From: an uncultured Bdellovibrio sp.
GTDB taxonomy: Bacteria > Bdellovibrionota > Bdellovibrionia > Bdellovibrionales > Bdellovibrionaceae
DNA length: 15,039 nt
NCBI GenBank assembly: GCA_946482355.1
Contig: CAMLRE010000009.1
Coordinates: 1 to 15,039 of the forward strand
Direction: 5' to 3'
Shown: one piece after another, positions 13,547 to 15,039 of the stretch
Layout: every line of letters starts with the position of its first letter
Numbering within the stretch: the first letter of the stretch is position 1
The notes under the pieces: generated by a model
Databases searched by the model: none
What the model was told of the DNA's origin: nothing
Seen by the model: the letters and a program-made list of their open reading frames with translations, nothing else
Position numbers and translations under genes: made by a program

Positions 13547-14953
13547 ATGAAATTAACACAACTATTTACGGCTGTTTTATTGTTATCACAAACAGCGGCA
13601 GCTATTTCGATTGATTGGACAGGCGGTTACCGCGTTGAGTACACAAGTATTGATCGTCCTTCTTTAGCAAATAGCAAACAAAGCAAAAACTACGCACTCA
13701 ATTTCTTATACTTACAACCTCGTATCATCGGTTCTGATGGCATCAATATCGTGAGCCGTTTTGATGTGATGAGTAACGAATTACCGGCGTACCAAAATTC
13801 ACAATTAGGTTCGATCATTGGCCAAGGCTTAAACGATGGATCTGCAGGCGCTAACGGTACAAACGCGACTTCTCAAAACCAAAACGCATCTACACTTCGC
13901 GTAAGCCAATTGTACTTAAACGTAAATCATGAATACGGTTCATTATTAGTGGGTCGTGCTCCGGTTGAATTCGGTTTAGGTATTACTCACAATGCTGGTA
14001 AAGGTGCTTTTGACCACTGGATGGATACAAAAGAAGTTCTTTCTTACCGTTTTGTTGTTGATAACTTATCTTTTGCACCAATGATCGCTCGTGTTGCGCA
14101 AGATGATTTCGGCGGCGGTGTAATGAACGATCAAATCTATATCATTGATTACAACAACACAGATGCTGGGGCTCGTGCTGGTTTATTTCACCAAACACGT
14201 TCAGCAGGTCCTGCGTACAATGATTACGCGCCAACTGAATTACCAAGTGGTTCAGCGCGTGTATCTGGTATGAAAACACAAACAGTGAACATTTACTTAG
14301 AAAGAAAATGGTCAGCTTTTGAATTTAAATTAGAAGCCAGTTTCTTAACGGGTGATACAGGTGTTGAAACTGCAACGGCTGAAAAAATCAAATTAGATTC
14401 TTATGCAGTTGTGGCTGAAGGTTTATTTCCGGCTGGCGACAGTTCATGGGAATGGAGCGGTAAAGCCGGTGTTGTAAGCGGTGATAATCCTGACACACAA
14501 GGCACTTACGAAGGTTACATCTTAGATCGTAACTATGACGTGGGTATTTTATTATTTAACCACCGTTTAGGTTCGGGCGATATCTTAGGAACATCTCCGA
14601 TCCATGCTAACGATGCAGCTAGCGGTTTATCTTTACAAAATTCGGCAGACGACGAAGCGATTACAAACGCGATGTTCTTAGCACCATCTGTGAAGTACGC
14701 TTATGACGAAAAAGTTGATCTAAAAGGAACAGTAATTTACGCGCAATTAATGAATGCGAAGAAATTTGTAGACATGAAAAAAGATCTAGGCCTAGAATTA
14801 GACTTAGAACTAGTTTACAAGCCACGTGAACGCGTGACTTGGTCAACAGGTTTAGGAGTGTTAATGCCAGGTGCCGCTTGGGAAGGTGGCGTTAACGGCT
14901 TCGACAATAAGACCAACTTTGGATTAACTACTAAGGCCGCCATCACCTTTTAA
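13547..14953 (+). CDS. Outer-membrane beta-barrel protein (porin-like)
   Basis: A 468-aa exported protein. The ATG follows a GAGGGG ribosome site with an 8-nt spacer. Residues 1-19 form a signal peptide (LFTAVLLLSQTAAA). The mature part is rich in alternating aromatic/hydrophobic and polar residues typical of beta strands, with Gly/Asn/Ser turns (for example LNDGSAGANGTNATSQNQNAS near 94-115), and ends in AAITF; a terminal Phe is the signal read by the BAM insertion machinery. No substrate-specific motif is recognised; it might be a general or carbohydrate porin. It lies 17 bp after the GroES-like remnant on the same strand, so it is probably read from the same transcript. The 86 bp after its stop show no clear terminator. 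Confidence 0.85.
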   Translation: MKLTQLFTAVLLLSQTAAAISIDWTGGYRVEYTSIDRPSLANSKQSKNYALNFLYLQPRIIGSDGINIVSRFDVMSNELPAYQNSQLGSIIGQGLNDGSAGANGTNATSQNQNASTLRVSQLYLNVNHEYGSLLVGRAPVEFGLGITHNAGKGAFDHWMDTKEVLSYRFVVDNLSFAPMIARVAQDDFGGGVMNDQIYIIDYNNTDAGARAGLFHQTRSAGPAYNDYAPTELPSGSARVSGMKTQTVNIYLERKWSAFEFKLEASFLTGDTGVETATAEKIKLDSYAVVAEGLFPAGDSSWEWSGKAGVVSGDNPDTQGTYEGYILDRNYDVGILLFNHRLGSGDILGTSPIHANDAASGLSLQNSADDEAITNAMFLAPSVKYAYDEKVDLKGTVIYAQLMNAKKFVDMKKDLGLELDLELVYKPRERVTWSTGLGVLMPGAAWEGGVNGFDNKTNFGLTTKAAITF

Positions 14954-15039
14954 GAAATTTCAACGTGATGACAGCATGTACGACAGCTTAGGATGACAAC
15001 TTGAACACAGAATGTGTACTACAGCTGGTGATGTAGGCT

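Overview
The window looks like chromosomal DNA from a low-GC, Gram-negative predatory-type bacterium of the Bdellovibrio group (Bdellovibrionota). Support comes from a tandem DUF507 pair, a Lys/Ala-rich GroES-like protein, CHASE2-type sensor kinases, a PBP1B-like murein synthase, an outer-membrane barrel protein and many secreted small proteins. The assignment to this group is an inference from gene content; no rRNA or other phylogenetic marker is present. There is no transposase, CRISPR array or complete tRNA.

Left part (83-1006, + strand): two tandem paralogous secreted proteins with six conserved cysteines each, separated by an intrinsic terminator whose T-tract touches the Shine-Dalgarno site of the second gene.

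Central part (1024-8626, all - strand) is the most interesting. In transcription order it holds a CHASE2 histidine kinase (8626-6797), a radical SAM/SPASM peptide maturase (6690-5353), an easily missed 28-codon gene (5332-5246) whose product looks like the maturase's RiPP precursor, a second CHASE2 histidine kinase starting 3 bp later (5242-3374), an NtrC-type sigma-54 activator (3233-1662), and a protein with a possible ribbon-helix-helix C-terminus (1557-1024). A near-consensus -24/-12 sigma-54 promoter (6740-6721) sits directly before the maturase gene, with a perfect 14-bp palindrome upstream. The simplest reading is a self-regulated peptide system: the kinases sense something in the periplasm, phosphorylate the sigma-54 activator, and switch on maturase, peptide and kinase. 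The modified peptide could be the signal itself. No exporter or leader protease is visible, so delivery is unexplained.

Middle right (8836-10143, + strand): a metallo-beta-lactamase-fold hydrolase ending in a strong terminator, then an isolated 36-codon membrane peptide with an ideal AGGAGG site, followed by closely packed hairpins and a terminator-like end. This may be a small toxin-like or regulatory RNA locus.

Right part: a class A PBP1B-like murein synthase (- strand, 12397-10142) diverges from a + strand operon with start codons only 11 bp apart. The operon holds two overlapping DUF507 genes, a histone-H1-like/GroES fusion interrupted by an in-frame TAA that cuts off 26 still-recognisable GroES C-terminal codons, and an outer-membrane beta-barrel protein that ends near the window edge.
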